The notes below the pieces were generated by a model. That model saw only the letters and a list, made by a program, of their open reading frames with translations, was not told the origin of the DNA and did not search any database. 64,000 nt of DNA from Limnephilus marmoratus (taxonomy: Eukaryota; Arthropoda; Insecta; Trichoptera; Limnephilidae): the NCBI GenBank assembly GCA_917880885.1, contig OU862928.1, positions 38,924,962 through 38,988,961 on the forward strand. The letters are read 5' to 3'. Positions 10,327 through 22,194 of the stretch are shown here, piece by piece (position 1 is the first letter of the stretch; the number at the start of each line of letters is the position of its first letter). The translations under genes were made by a program, and so were the position numbers.

Positions 10327-10737
10327 ATAAATAAATAATCTTTTTTTCTGGTGATAATTATTTTGAATTCAAACAAATTCGTAAACCAAATTATGATACG
10401 TTTGGGTAAAACAATTACAACATTTAAAAAATCTAATATCGATATAGTTCAGTACCCGTTTGCATCCCTCTCTCCTCCTGTACAAATATGATTTACTCCT
10501 TGACCGAATATGCCTTTGAGAAAAGCGTTTCGGTACATCTCCCGATAGCATCTTCACGGGCCGCGGCACAGCTCCGAGTGGTCGGTTCACCGCGCCCGTC
10601 TCTCCGAAGGGATAAACGGTTGACCCACTCATACAAGATGCTGCGAAATTCAACAAGTGATGAGAGTTTGAACTTATTTAGACAGAAGTAGAAAAAAACA
10701 TGTACAGACGGTGTTTAATTTCAAATTATTTAATACT
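10327..10737. other. Unidentified stretch, partly GC-rich
   Basis: At 10440-10660 the composition is more balanced and a minus-strand frame of ~95 codons is open. The peptide matches no domain I recognise, so I do not call a gene. Confidence 0.4.
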
Positions 10738-11316
10738 AGCTTTTTCCCGCGGCTTCACTCGCATGGTATTAGGGGGGTTTCCACTCCGCCTCCTCCACAT
10801 CCCCCCACCCTTCGCCCCCCCTTACACCCTCCCCCTCCCCCCTGCCGAATTCCATACCTTAACTCTCGGTACATTCAGTTTTCAAACTGCTTGCGTGCCA
10901 CCAATTGCAATTTTTTATACAGATTTCATAATGCTAGAGCTCATCAGTAGTTTTATACAAAAAAAGAATTATCCAATTTAGTGCAATCATTCGGAAGTTA
11001 TGCGCATACATACATTTCGGTGATTTATTTTTAGAGAGAGATAATAACTACGACGCCAACATCGTTTCCACGGCAACCGTTTGTTTGGCTTTTCTTCTGA
11101 CGTTTGCAATAACTCAATTTTGTTAGGGACAGAAAACGTATGATAAATAATTTCATAACGCCAGAGCTTACCAATATATACAACCTATATTACTCGCAAA
11201 TAATGTAGCTTTCTATTAGTGAAATAATTTTTAAAGTCCTTTCAGTATTTTTTTGCGTGAAAGAGTAACAATCATACATACATCCATACAATCTTTCGCC
11301 TTTATAATATTAGTAG
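10738..11316 (-). mobile_element. Helitron-like element, complete (~580 bp)
   Basis: Read on the minus strand it starts 'tactaatattataaaggcga' (near 11316) and ends 'ccgcgggaaaaagctagt' (near 10738). No inverted termini or target duplication, as expected for Helitrons. Non-coding. It serves here as the template for recognising the split copy at 7136-9617 and the outer element at 21593-23840. Confidence 0.78.
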
Positions 11317-11544
11317 GATAGGTTTGCCTACTAACTAAATAACCGATACTTCATCGATCAAGTACTATCTAGACAGGGCGAGTGAACCTTAAAATTAACA
11401 CCGAAAACAAAAAAAAATGGATTTAGAAAACATTTAACAAAAAGAAATAAATCTGAAAACCCATTTTTTAATCTTTTATTGGTCTGCATGAGCAAATTAG
11501 TTTTCCAGCAAGTTCGTCCCAACGTTTTTTAAGGATCATTTTTC

Positions 11545-11890
11545 AAACACGATATTAAGGCGGTTCTCAATTTGGGAGGCGGGAATGGGTACCGCCGCCC
11601 CGGGAAACCTTTATTGGATAACCAACACCTCTGCCATAAGTCACCCCAAGTGGTTCACTACGTTTGGTGATTTAGCAGGGGTGCCCGGGTTCACGGGGTG
11701 AGGTTTGTCTAGGTCTTGGAGGCGGATGACCAGGACACACTGAACCCCAGACTCCTACCCATCCCTTAAACCCTTTTCCTTCCCAGAACTCTCCTCTCCT
11801 TCCTTTCCTTAAAAAAACCCTCTACACAACATCCCCAAAGATGACATAGGACCTGAGGGAAATTAATTTCCTCAGGGCCTCTTGTGTGGA
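11545..11890 (+). repeat. SINE-A copy
   Basis: It runs from 'gggtaccgccgcccc' through 'ggataaccaacacctctgcc', 'gtttggtgatttagcagg' and 'ccttcccagaactctcc' to the tail hairpin CCTGAGGGAAATTAATTTCC and 'gtgtggagct', followed directly by (TA)n instead of the usual A-run. Confidence 0.82.
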
Positions 11891-11891
11891 G

Positions 11892-11892
<1 letters not shown>

Positions 11893-11950
<58 letters not shown>
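11893..11950. repeat. (TA)n microsatellite
   Basis: About 28 TA dinucleotides follow the SINE-A 3' end. The Tyr/Ile-rich frame across it is a shadow. Confidence 0.97.
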
Positions 11951-11952
<2 letters not shown>

Positions 11953-12039
11953 ATGGCTCTCGAAGACATAATCATTAATAACTTTATTTATCTACATGAA
12001 TATAAATATAAATGTATACCTCTAGTTCTCAATTTATTT

Positions 12040-12470
12040 GCATTAGCTCCACACAGGAGGTACTGAGGAAAATCATTCCCCTCAGGGCCTATGTCATCTT
12101 TGGGGATGCTGTGTGGAGGGTATTTTTAGGAAAGGAAGGAGAGGAAGTTCTGGGAAGGAAAAGGGTATTAGGAGTAGGTAGGAATCTGGTGGTCAGTGTG
12201 TCCAGGAGTAATAGACATACGAATCCATCCCTCCCACTATGTATAGTGAAAGGCAATATTTCAAGAGAGTACGGCTGAAAAAGCTCTCAATCATTATCTC
12301 CCGATCCGGCCTGCCATGCAGCTGGTGGGAGGGTACGGGTACCGTCGCCCCGCGAACCATTATTGGATAACCAACATCTCTACCATAGTATTCCGGCAAG
12401 TTACATGTGTATTCCAGCAAGTTCGTCCCAACGGTTTTTGAAGATCATTTTTCAAACACGAAATTGAGAC
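12040..12470 (-). repeat. SINE-A copy with rearranged 5' end
   Basis: The minus-orientation tail and body (tail at 'attagctccacacaggagg', 12043) run to 'gccatgcagctgg' and then switch to a plus-orientation 5' piece 'gggtaccgtcgccccgcga'. This is an inverted junction between two copies or a rearranged one. Confidence 0.75.
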
Positions 12471-12529
12471 ATTTCAAAATATTTTAGGTAGGGGCCCTCG
12501 CGGACTTTATCATTAATAAATATAACTAC

Positions 12530-12895
12530 TCTATACCTCAAAAATCACAATTTGGGAGGCGGGTACCATTATTGGATAATCAAAACTTCTGCCATGGGTT
12601 GCCCCAAGTCGTTCAAGGTGTGAGGTTTAACCGGGTCAGCCAACCAACTGGAAAACCTTTTGGAAACTATCTCGGAACATCGCCTTCTACCGCAGTTGGA
12701 GGGATGAATTCATACATCCGTCTCTCATGGAGGCACCGACCCCCCTAAATTCCTGCCCACCACACGTATCTTTTTCCTGCCCTGAACATCATCTATTTTT
12801 TTCCTAAAAAGACCCTCCACACAGCATCCCATAATCCTGAGGATCCTGAGGAAAATTATTTTCATCATGGCCTCCTGAGTAAAGCAAATGTTAAA
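12530..12895 (+). repeat. SINE-A copy, diverged
   Basis: It starts 'caatttgggaggcgggtacc' and ends at 'ctcctgagtaaagcaaatgt' with a short A-run. The tail hairpin is decayed. Confidence 0.7.
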
Positions 12896-12984
12896 AAAAT
12901 ACGGCGGCGAAGAAGTGTTCTGAAATAGTGCACTCGTCCGCCCAGAAACATTTCCGTAGCGCTGCAGTATCTCGGTAGGCGGAA

Positions 12985-13760
12985 CATTGTGCTGACGTTG
13001 TTATGACATTATTGCAGGTGAAAAGTCACCATGTCTTAAACCCGAAGATATTCAAATATAAAAGTGATATACTATGATGTCCGGAATACGACCTAATCAG
13101 GGTAGTTTGCATACGAAAAGAATTTGTTCATTTCGTTGATTTTTGAAGGTGTGCATTAGTTTAGTTAACAATATAGTTTGAATACGGAAAGAATTCGTTC
13201 GTTTGGTTTATTCGTTCATTTAGTTTATTTGTTAATTGGTAAACAATATCGGCGACTAACTAAGAGGAATGAGCGAGCACTGGACGTTTTTGAAAAGAAA
13301 ATTTTGGGGCGTATCTTCGGACCGGTTCTAGAAAATGGATTTTGGCGCAGACGTTATAACAATGAGCTCTATACTTTGTTTAAGGAGCTAAACGTCGCAA
13401 AATTTATATAATTGGGAAGACTTCGGTGGCTGGGTCATGTGGAGAGAATGACCGAGCATCAAGCACCAAAGTCCCTGCTGAACTCAAGACCAATAGAGCG
13501 TAGGAGCCTGGGAAGACCAAGATTAAGATGGAGCGACAATGTCCTCAAAGACATATCTATCTTGGAGCTTCTTAACTGGAGGGAGCTGGCACAAAACCGA
13601 GATGAGTGGAGGAAGACTCATGAGGAGGCCAAGACCCACCAGGGGTTGTAGAGCCAATAGTGATGATGATAATGATCGACGACTCCCGGAAGCGCAGTCC
13701 CACCTAGTAAAAACTGCAGATAGCACATCTATGTATTTATATTTCAATATCTTTGCTTAA
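12985..13760 (+). repeat. Rep-E copy interrupted by a LINE fragment
   Basis: The left part (about 13020-13255: 'aaagtcaccatg', 'gacctaatcagggtagtttg', 'gaatacggaaagaattcgtt') and right part (13681-13760: 'cccggaagcgcagtccca', 'aaaactgcagatagcac') are contiguous in the uninterrupted copy at 48480-48860. No coding potential in the repeat itself. Confidence 0.75.
13253..13680 (+). pseudogene. RTE-like LINE 3' fragment
   Basis: Two consecutive in-phase frames (split by a stop at 13409) give RNERALDVFEKKILGRIFGP, then GRLRWLGHVERM, SLGRPRLRWSDNV and a terminal NRDEWRKTHEEAKTHQGL. The GH-V-RM / GRP-RW / AK-H-GL pattern is the C-terminal region of RTE-type retrotransposons. The 3' end is a TGATGATGATAATGAT microsatellite, also typical of RTE. 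A possible short duplication 'cgac' flanks it. 5' truncated. Confidence 0.75.
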
Positions 13761-14411
13761 ACCACTCTATATCCTAACCTTCTTCAGTACCTATTATTAT
13801 AAACTAACCTAAGTGCAGACAGATCTTTACCCAATAAGTATTATTTACCCAATTTCCTGTGACATCAAGCCTTAATTGAACAATACATGCATTTACCATT
13901 CAGCTATAGAGCCTCTAAGGCCGGTGGTTCCATTAATCCAAGAAATGTCGTCTTTGTCAGGTTTTGAATAATTTTGAAATATTTTACGATGGCCAACCCG
14001 ACACCCGCCACCCGCCCATATCGTAATTGGATCTCAAAATGTTGTTGGACCTTTATTATGGAAATTCTATAATGATAAGTGTTATTTTGGTTTATCATTT
14101 CTTTGAAATAGCTATGTAAGACACCGTACTTCAATTCCGAGTATTAAAAATTATAAAATTTTAAATCTAAATTGATTTTATTTATTACGTTGATATATTT
14201 ATATAGAGAGCACATAGGAAGTACATAATATTGAATAATAACTAACAATTGAAAATATTTAAAATAGCTGAAAATATTAATTTGAAGTTTGTGCAAGTGC
14301 AATTACATCATTGAATAAAATTACATTTTTTGTGCATTATTTACCAATTTGAAATGTAAAATCGGCTTCAAAAATACCCTTAAGAAATAAAAACAATAAT
14401 GTTATACCAAA
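13761..14411. other. AT-rich spacer, no feature recognised
   Basis: Short GC-richer island near 13910-14030 without a recognisable product. Otherwise AT-rich. Confidence 0.45.
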
Positions 14412-15133
14412 CCTTACATATAAAAATCTCGTGACACGGCGTTTGTGGTCGCACTCCCCCGAAACGGCATGACCGATTTTTATGACATTTTTTTATGTAT
14501 ATTTGGTAGGTATGAGAAGGTTTTAAAGATTATTTCATACCTCTAGGTCTAGGTGATTAGGGTGTCCCTAACCAGAAAAAAATTTATTGTTTTGACAAAA
14601 TTTGGCATCATAAAATACCTAGAACCTCAAATTTTAACCCTCCTACTCCCACCCTCCCATTTTTAATCGCGATTTTAGTATTTTTGTATGAACCAATTTA
14701 ACCGTCTTTCGTATATCAAACAGAATGAAATAATTTATGTTGTTGAATGACAGATGGCGCTACGTCCGCGTCATCGAACTTTCATCTATACATGCGCAAG
14801 ACAATCACAAGAAGCGTCGCGTCATTTTGATATTTCATTCGGCCTCATATTCTTGCGTGGGCAAACCATCGAGCTTATTTGTGTTGGCTAAAGAAAAACT
14901 GACAAAAAATATCGTAAACTCAATTGCACTTTGAATATTTATTTCATTTTCCTACCTTAGTTGTTTTTTTTTTGCTTTTATCGGCGGCCATCGTCTACGG
15001 CGCTCCGTTTTTCTTTCTGTCAAAGATCCCATCCCCACACACTTACAATACATTCATTATTTTTTTATTTAACAACCAAAATATTCACAAGAAATAATTT
15101 ATATGGCAGAACAACGTTTGTCGGGTCAGCTAG
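14412..15133 (+). mobile_element. Helitron-like element (CTAGT end)
   Basis: It starts 'tataaaaatctcgtgacacg' and ends 'cgtttgtcgggtcagctagt'. The reverse-oriented copies at 39551-39975 and 47286-47650 share the 'gggtcagctagt' terminus. No inverted termini. The internal 65-codon frames are not recognised. Confidence 0.65.
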
Positions 15134-15163
15134 TAATATTATTGTTTCTCTTCCTTAACGTTA

Positions 15164-15640
15164 TTAGAAGTGAAGCAGAATTTTAGAAATTTCTGATATA
15201 AATTTAGGTAAGGAATAAATGAAAATATCAACGGAACCGATTTTATTTCCAAGCCTATGTAGTCTTTGGATTGGGGAGTTAATTAAATAGTTAGTTTTAG
15301 ACGGATAAACAAAGAACAACGCTGGAAGTATCGTGTCACGATTTGGTACTCGGAATGTTATTATTTTCGTCAAGTCCGGTGCGTCAATTGAGTCATTAAC
15401 TAAATTGAATAAAAGAACCAGATCGCTCTTGGTTCTATTAACAAGATAAATCAGTTAAATTAAATACTTTTTTTAAGTTATCATATTCAATGGGTATGGA
15501 GAGTTTGAGATTAATGAAACTTAAAAAAATATGTTGAACTCTCTCAATTTTCAATTGATGTGCTTTATAGTATGGGGACCAAATAGTGGAATTGTATTCT
15601 AAATTACTTCTTATTATGGCAGTGAATAGAATTTTAAATG
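15164..15640 (-). pseudogene. LINE reverse-transcriptase C-terminal fragment
   Basis: Minus-strand pieces read RSNLEYNSTIWSPYYKAH near 15585 and SVDIFIYSLPKFISEISK just before a stop near 15167. This is the thumb/C-terminal region of jockey/CR1-type LINE proteins. Several stops and shifts. It abuts a plus-strand LINE fragment head to head. Confidence 0.7.
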
Positions 15641-16078
15641 AGTAAAGTAATAGTAAATCTAACTAAATTCATAACTGAATTTGCATCGCCTGTCTGGAAT
15701 CCCAAATACACACAATACGTCAATAATATAGAGTGCATACAAAATAAATTTATTAAGTATCTCGGTTATAAATACAACAATAATTATATCTGCACTCTCC
15801 AATCCCTGAAATCCAGGCGAACGGTAGCTGACATGACATTTCTCCATAAAATAATACATAACGAAATAGACTGCCCAGAACTTTTATCCCAAATAAATTT
15901 TAACATCCCATCTAAAAGAACTCGCCATATCAACCTTTTTTACACAACCAGTAATAATACGAACGCTGCAGCCAACTCCCCCATTTCCCGCATCCTTCAA
16001 AGATTCAACTCAATTCAAAAAACCACAAATACCGATATATTTTTGAATCCATTTAAGAAAACATTTCTAGCACACTGA
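15641..16078 (+). pseudogene. LINE reverse-transcriptase C-terminal fragment
   Basis: An uninterrupted 146-codon frame: SPVWNPKYTQYVNNIECIQN near the start, then MTFLHKIIHNEIDCPELLSQ, INFNIPSKRTRH and a final TDIFLNPFKKTFLAH. It corresponds to the region after the RT catalytic core, and the YADD motif is absent. The family is that of 43440-43975. It is followed by a CA-rich tract instead of a poly-A. Confidence 0.72.
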
Positions 16079-16079
16079 A

Positions 16080-16400
16080 TTCGCACACATAACATACACA
16101 TCCACACACACCCTCCCTCACACACATACACACACATATACGCAAGGGCGAATTTCGTGCCCCCGTGCCCCCCCCCCCCCCCAGACGGTATTTTTATGTA
16201 CTGTGGAGATTCCATCACGGTACATACTTAGAAGAAAAAACTATATTTTTATATTTAATAATTTTTCTATTGTTTTGACACTTTCATTGAACTTGTAGAA
16301 ATAAACTTGAACTGTGATAATTCAAGTTTATTTCTAACAGTTATTGTTGATTTTTTGCCCGTCCGCCCCTTGCGCCCCCCCCCCCCCCCCAGAAAAAAAT
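16080..16400. repeat. Low-complexity: CA-rich and two poly-C runs
   Basis: CA/CACACA-rich at 16080-16140, poly-C at 16167-16181, and a second poly-C near 16375-16390. Confidence 0.85.
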
Positions 16401-17286
16401 CCTGGATCCACCCTTGCTCACACAACCCCTCTCCTTCAATAATTATTTACTAACTTAATTTAGGTAAAATTTATAATTTATCACATAAAAACATAAGTAT
16501 ATAACAGCGACATATCATTGGTACCAATTATTGCGTTAAATTCTATAATTTTGGAACTATTTTCTACTATGTAATTATATACTGTTTATTTCTGAAAATA
16601 AAAAATAACCGGTTTATGATAATTGTGTCTAATTAGTTATCATAAACTTAAGAATATGTTTTTGAGTTATTACCTTTTCCGAAATTATTTTGTAACGTCA
16701 CCATTATATCAGAAATTGATTAAAAATCATGTTTCCGATTCACAAAGTACCTCAATGCAGGTTTGAAATCTATATTAGTCTGTGAGCAGGTAAATAGAAC
16801 CTGCATACAACATAAATCGTGCATATTTAAACGTAGGTAAATGCCTTCACAGCCTACATATGTAATTATAACGACATAATCATGTATAAATTTGTTTCCC
16901 AGGAAAAGTGGTGATTGCATTTCTATGAAGTTGACATGTCAGTAAAGATGCAACCGACACAGGAAATGACGTTATATGTAATTACGACAGCTAGTCGGAT
17001 GTCGGCTATCTCTGATCTTCCCCTATTTGAATTTAGAAGGATATCATGTTAATTCTAAGGATGTCATGTGACGCAGAGGGATACGAGATAAATGCTTCCT
17101 AATATCTTGAACTAAAATATCGGTCTATATTTGAATTGCTTTACTTACGTTAACGAGATCTCGAGGAACTGTTGCGCGGCCTTTATCATAGAAAAACTTA
17201 ATTGTTGGATATGAGCACGAAATACTCAACTAAACTGAATATTTGTTTTATTGTTTTTATTTATTTAAGCTTTAAATTATAACAAA
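16401..17286. other. AT-rich spacer, no feature recognised
   Basis: Nothing recognised on either strand. Confidence 0.5.
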
Positions 17287-17870
17287 CTAGCAGACCCGGC
17301 CACACGTTGCTGTGGCTAATGAAACACAACGCCATTACCCAACCTTTATAAAATCCACACCACCCGCTTGCCAGCTGCCCGCTGCTCGCTGCCTGAATTG
17401 AATATTTGAATTTCTCGACTTTTCTCTACTATAATAAGCATGTTTTTATACATATAAACCTTCCTCTTGAATCACTCTATCTATTGGTAAAAACCGTATG
17501 AATATCCGTCGCATAGTTTAAAAGACCTATGCGCACATACATTTTGAGCGACTTCATCAAATAAAATAAATCAAATCAAATACCTACTTACTCAAGGACA
17601 TCTATTTTCCAATTTCTTCCGTAGAACGAATTTCAAAAGTGACTATAGTACGGCCCGCCAGCCGTTTTAAATCACACCAAAATATGTTTTCTTTAAATTT
17701 CTCGGCTTTTCTCTAATATAATTTTCATGTATTATACATATAAACATTCCTCTTCAATCACTCTATCTATTGGTGAAAACCGTATGAAAATCCGTTGCGT
17801 ATTTTAAAAGATTAACGCGCACATACATTTTGAGCGACTTCATTTTATACTATGTAATGATAATGATGAT
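17287..17870 (-). mobile_element. Helitron-like family 2, two partial copies
   Basis: Copy one begins at its 3' end with 'actagcagacccggccacac' and carries 'cactctatctattggtaaaa' and 'acattttgagcgacttcat'. Copy two (about 17650-17870) repeats 'cactctatctattggtgaaa' and 'acattttgagcgacttcat'. Plus-strand relatives lie at 44385-44912. Confidence 0.65.
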
Positions 17871-17959
17871 AATGATGATAGGCAAGTGAAAAATTCGATT
17901 TTTGGTGATTTATTTATGATAATTAATAATTTAAAGCAACGATGAATTATTAAATAAAC

Positions 17960-19748
17960 ACTTTCAAACAATTGAAAAAGCATTTTGATGACATTGAATT
18001 TAGTTTATATATACCAAGAGCTACTATAACTGATATTGAAAACATTGTTAAAAAAATGAAAAACTCTAAAAGCACAGGTATTGACAATATAAGAATGTTT
18101 GATTTAAAAAGAAATGTAAAAACTCTTGGGCCAATAATTACTCATTTAATCAATATGATAATAAAGCAAGCAAAAATTCCACAAGAATTTAAATGTAGCA
18201 TTACAAGACCAATATTTAAAGGTGGAAAACACATTGAACTAGGAAATTATAGGCCTATTAGTATACTACCAGCATTAGAAAAAATTCTCGAAAAATTTAT
18301 ATCAAATAAATTAAATAATTATATTGAAAAATTCACTATCATAGATCCAAATCAATACGGCTTCCAAAGAAAAAAAACACTGAAAAACTACTGCAAGATT
18401 TTTCCAATTATATAAATAATCAATTAAATAATAAATTACATGTTATTGTTTTATTTATCGATAACTCTAAAGCTTTTGACACAATTAACTCTAAAAAACT
18501 TCTGAAAACTCTAGAAAAAATTGGAATAAGAGGAAATGTGTTAAATTTATTTAAAGATTATCTTAGAGATAGAAAAATATGTACCAAAATAAATAATACT
18601 TTTAGTAAAACAAAAAATGTTTCTGCAGGAGTTCCACAAGGTTCCATATTGGGGCCTACACTATATATAATTTATGTAACTATAATGAAAAAACTTTTCT
18701 CTTTTGTTAAACATTTTGTATTCGCAGATGATACGGCATTGGTCATATCACATAAAGATCTAAAAATTGCAATTGAACTCATGCAAATTGACTTTAATCA
18801 ACTTTGTAAATGGTCACATGATGCAGGATTATTAATAAATGCTAAAAAAACCAAAGTAATGCATATAAGATCACCTAATGCCAAATTTCTATTTAATCCT
18901 AATATTATTTCTCACGATTTTAATTGCATCCATAAAAATATTCCAACTAATTGTAAATGTGATAGCTTAGAATTAGTTACGGAATACGTGTATGTTGGTG
19001 TTACAGTAGATTGTTTTTTTAAATGGGACAAACATATTAAAAAAACCTGTAAAAGACTCAGATCAATTGCTGGCAAAATGTACACATTAAAATTTTTTCT
19101 TTCAATTGAAACACTTAAAATAATTTATATGTCACTGGCAGAATCTATTATAAGATATGGATTAACAATATGGGGAAATACTTCTATAACCAATCTGAAA
19201 CAAGTACAAGTTGTACAATACGCAATTGTAAAATTATTAGTCGTCCCTAATATTTTCAAACAGAGACATGATACACCGTTTCTGTTTCAGAATGCCAAAA
19301 TTTTACCAGTGAAAGCAATACTATGGCACAAAATTATAATTCAGCATATATTTACCCCGCAGCATAAAGAGAAATTAGAACATAAATACAGCACTAGATT
19401 CACGCGCAACGACGGGTTAATAGTTCCGAATTTTAACAATAAGTACGGACAGAGAACGTTTGAATACATCATACCGAAGATATTTAATTTATTACCTGAC
19501 ACTATAAAGCAATGTAATTCTATGAATAAGGTTGAATATATGGTGAAAAATTGGCTATCGGAAAAAAAATATTTGTATTGATAATTGATATGTATATTGA
19601 TATGTATGTTGAATCTGTAGATATAAGATGTAAATTCTAAATGTAAATAATCTATATGTAACTAAAATATAAGCACCTGTTGACAAGCCAATTGAATTGG
19701 CTTAGCAGGACTTGTTTGTTGATTTTAATATGTATATCTGTTATTTCA

Positions 19749-19781
<33 letters not shown>

Positions 19782-19790
19782 ATAATCAAC
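17960..19790 (+). mobile_element. LINE (jockey/CR1-type), 5' truncated, with poly-A
   Basis: RT domain, 3' UTR and a ~40-nt A-run (19751-19788). The 3' UTR has a hairpin formed by 'aagccaattgaattggctt' (near 19688). No endonuclease domain is present. A tail fragment of the same family is at 40320-40665. Confidence 0.9.
17972..19581 (+). pseudogene. LINE reverse transcriptase (frameshifted)
   Basis: The protein copies LINE RNA into DNA at the target site. Frame one (17972-18415) holds the fingers (KSTGIDNIRMFDLKRN, NYRPISILPALEKILEKFI). A shift near 18370 leads to the palm: DNSKAFDT near 18470, GVPQGSILGP at 18628-18657 and the catalytic FADDTALV at 18721-18744. The thumb/C-terminal part contains RYGLTIWGNTSITNLKQVQV and ends NWLSEKKYLY. 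The first palm motif reads DNSKAFDT where D-F-S-K-A-F-D is usual, and the LIYINDL region reads IIYVTIM. A single obvious frame break makes it one of the better-preserved RT genes here, but it is 5' truncated and lacks the AP endonuclease. Confidence 0.88.
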
Positions 19791-20036
19791 CGATTTACTA
19801 TGAAATACAAATTGTAGTATACGAATTAAAATTTTGACCATAAAACCCCATTTTGTCGACTAACTATAAAAAAAAGAATTATTCTAAAAAAAACAATTTT
19901 TGAAATCTTCAAAAATTTAAATCGTGTGGACTATATTGATGACAATGCGTTCGTTTTGGTGACACTCATGCCACATATTTTTTTTTCTGAAATTGTATAA
20001 CATTACACCAATCGTATCCACCAAATAATGAATGAA

Positions 20037-20860
20037 GGTATGAAAACACTAGGCTTCGTATTAAGAACAACTAAAAAAAAAATTCCATACAAGCCATTAA
20101 ATTATTATATGTATCTCTAGTTAGAAGCCTAATTGAATATAACTCGGTAGTTTGGTCTCCATCATACAAAATTCACGTTATAAACATTGAGCGTATACAA
20201 AAAAATTTTCTGCGATTTATAAATTTTAAATTAAATATCCCACAAGAAGACTTAAAATATAATTTATTACTAAATATTCTAAAAATAAACACACTAGAAC
20301 AGTGTTCCCCAACCTTTTTGTCGCCGCGGCCCAGTTATTGTTTGATAATTTAACCGCTGCCCACTGGGGATTATATAGTTGAAAATATCTTCGTTACTTG
20401 GTCAATTAGCAACAGATAATTAAAGAATTTTCTTACATTCATTAATAACCTTCACCCGAATTTTACATTTACATAAGAACAACGATAATAACAGATTATT
20501 TTTTTTTTTTGATTTTTTTTTGATTTTATACAAGTCTTTGGGCAGCCCATTACCACTTGGTCCACGGCCCATAGGTTGGGGACCACTGCACTAGAAGACA
20601 CGTAAAATAAACTACATAATATTTACACTTTTATTCAAAATACACACGACAAAATGCACTATTCTACTTCAGTATTTATAAGCGGAACTAAATTGCCCAC
20701 TCTCCGATACAACGATTTCACACTATTGAAAATCAGTACTTAGGTGATGTTGACATATTTAACATCAAAAATTGTAAAAAACTTATTCCAAAACTATTCC
20801 TAAACATATCTGCATTTTTGTAAACCTATCAAATCGCTGTATTTTTTGTATTTTTATGAC
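20037..20860 (+). pseudogene. LINE C-terminal fragment, interrupted by hAT MITE
   Basis: Broken frames give MKTLGFVLRTTKKK, SLIEYNSVVWSPSYKIHVIN, then the hAT MITE at 20300-20588, and after it residues ending in a DVDIFNIKNCKKLIPK-type tail near 20760-20815. It is jockey/CR1-type with multiple stops. The MITE landed after the reading frame had position 'KINTLE'. Confidence 0.7.
20300..20588. mobile_element. hAT-type MITE (289 bp)
   Basis: Ends are CAGTGTTCCCCAACCTTTTT and GGTTGGGGACCACTG. There is a perfect 8-bp target duplication 'cactagaa' at 20292-20299 and 20589-20596. 'ccgcggcccagt' and 'ggcagcccatta' form subterminal relatives. Non-coding. Confidence 0.95.
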
Positions 20861-21592
20861 TTGTGCATTTTTTATCTAATTTTATTTTTATTATTTCTTA
20901 ATCTGTAGAAAAATCATCTGTCATAAATTAATTGTACAACCAAACACAAAAAAAAACATCTCGGCGTTAAATAAATAAATATAAATTACTTTAAAAACAT
21001 TACACCAGAATACCCGAAATAAATGTCAGTACATTTCAATTATTAGAATTTGGCTTAGCTTTTAGCGATGTCCACTAATTGTTCTCACTCCCTTTCCCCC
21101 AGTCAGTCTTCAGATTATCTATTTCATCGAAGATCGGTCATCATCAACCGTTATCATGGCCTATACTAACAATAGCCCAATTTCTTAAGGGAAGATCATG
21201 CTAAAACCTTTCCATGATAAATTTGAAACCTGTAAAACTCCGAAACAATCAAAATCTGCTCATTTTTGCTGTACGTTCTATAAACATCATAAATATGTAG
21301 GTATTGATGTCCTGTGACTTGAAATACATTATAATTAATATGGTATTCCAGTCAGACGAGCGCCGAGTCTAGAAAGGCAGGTCTGCTACCGGCTAATAAA
21401 ATAATCCGACAAGTGTTGTACTCTTAGACCATTATTTATTTCGTAGAAGCCGAAAGTGACATTCGGTTTCTGAGAAAAGTTGGTGTTTGGGGTTTTCACT
21501 TGCCGCTTTGTCACGATTTCATATTTTACAAGCTATTATGTTAATTGTGCAGGTAAAAAAACTTCAGAAGTCTCCTCTAATTTTATTAGAAT
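20861..21592. other. AT-rich spacer, no feature recognised
   Basis: Only short shadow frames; no repeat match seen. Confidence 0.5.
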
Positions 21593-22194
21593 ACTAGCTG
21601 GTTCCCGGCATGCCACTTAATAAATTGTTTTTCCCTGCGTGTCCTTTCCCATTCATCCCGTTCCCCTTGCGCCTCCCCTTCCTCTCCCGCATTCCTTTCC
21701 CCTCACGCGTTCCAATTTCGCTTTCCCTCTCCCCACTCCCCTCTTCCTCTTCCCCTGCCCTGCGAACCCCCTCCCCCTTCCGCATTCCAAACATTCATTC
21801 CCGATATATTCAGCTTTCAAACAGCTCGCGTGACACATATTGCAATTTTTTATACAAATTTCATTTTGCCAGAGCTCACCGCTTCTTTTATACAAACCTT
21901 GTCCTGACAATAAGCACAAAAACTAATCATAAAAATAATTCTTAAAATGCCGCTTACTACCAGCACTGATACTATCTTCAATTCCTTCAACGTTATGGAC
22001 ATAAAACAGCTCTACTCAAGATCCATATTACTTAATTTACACAAAAACAACAAAACACCATACAAAGCTACACAAACACTACACAATACCCGAGCCAAAA
22101 ACAACGAACTTCTCCAAACTCCTTTTTTCAAAACCACCTTCGGGCAAAGACACTCTAAATACATAGCTTGTAAACTATACAATACACTACCAAC

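Noticed and set aside
10369..10656. Minus-strand 95-codon frame as a gene
   Set aside because: No recognised domain, no splice signals, and the plus strand is equally open.
11884..12066. Tyr/Ile-repeat open frame
   Set aside because: It is the translation of a (TA)n microsatellite.
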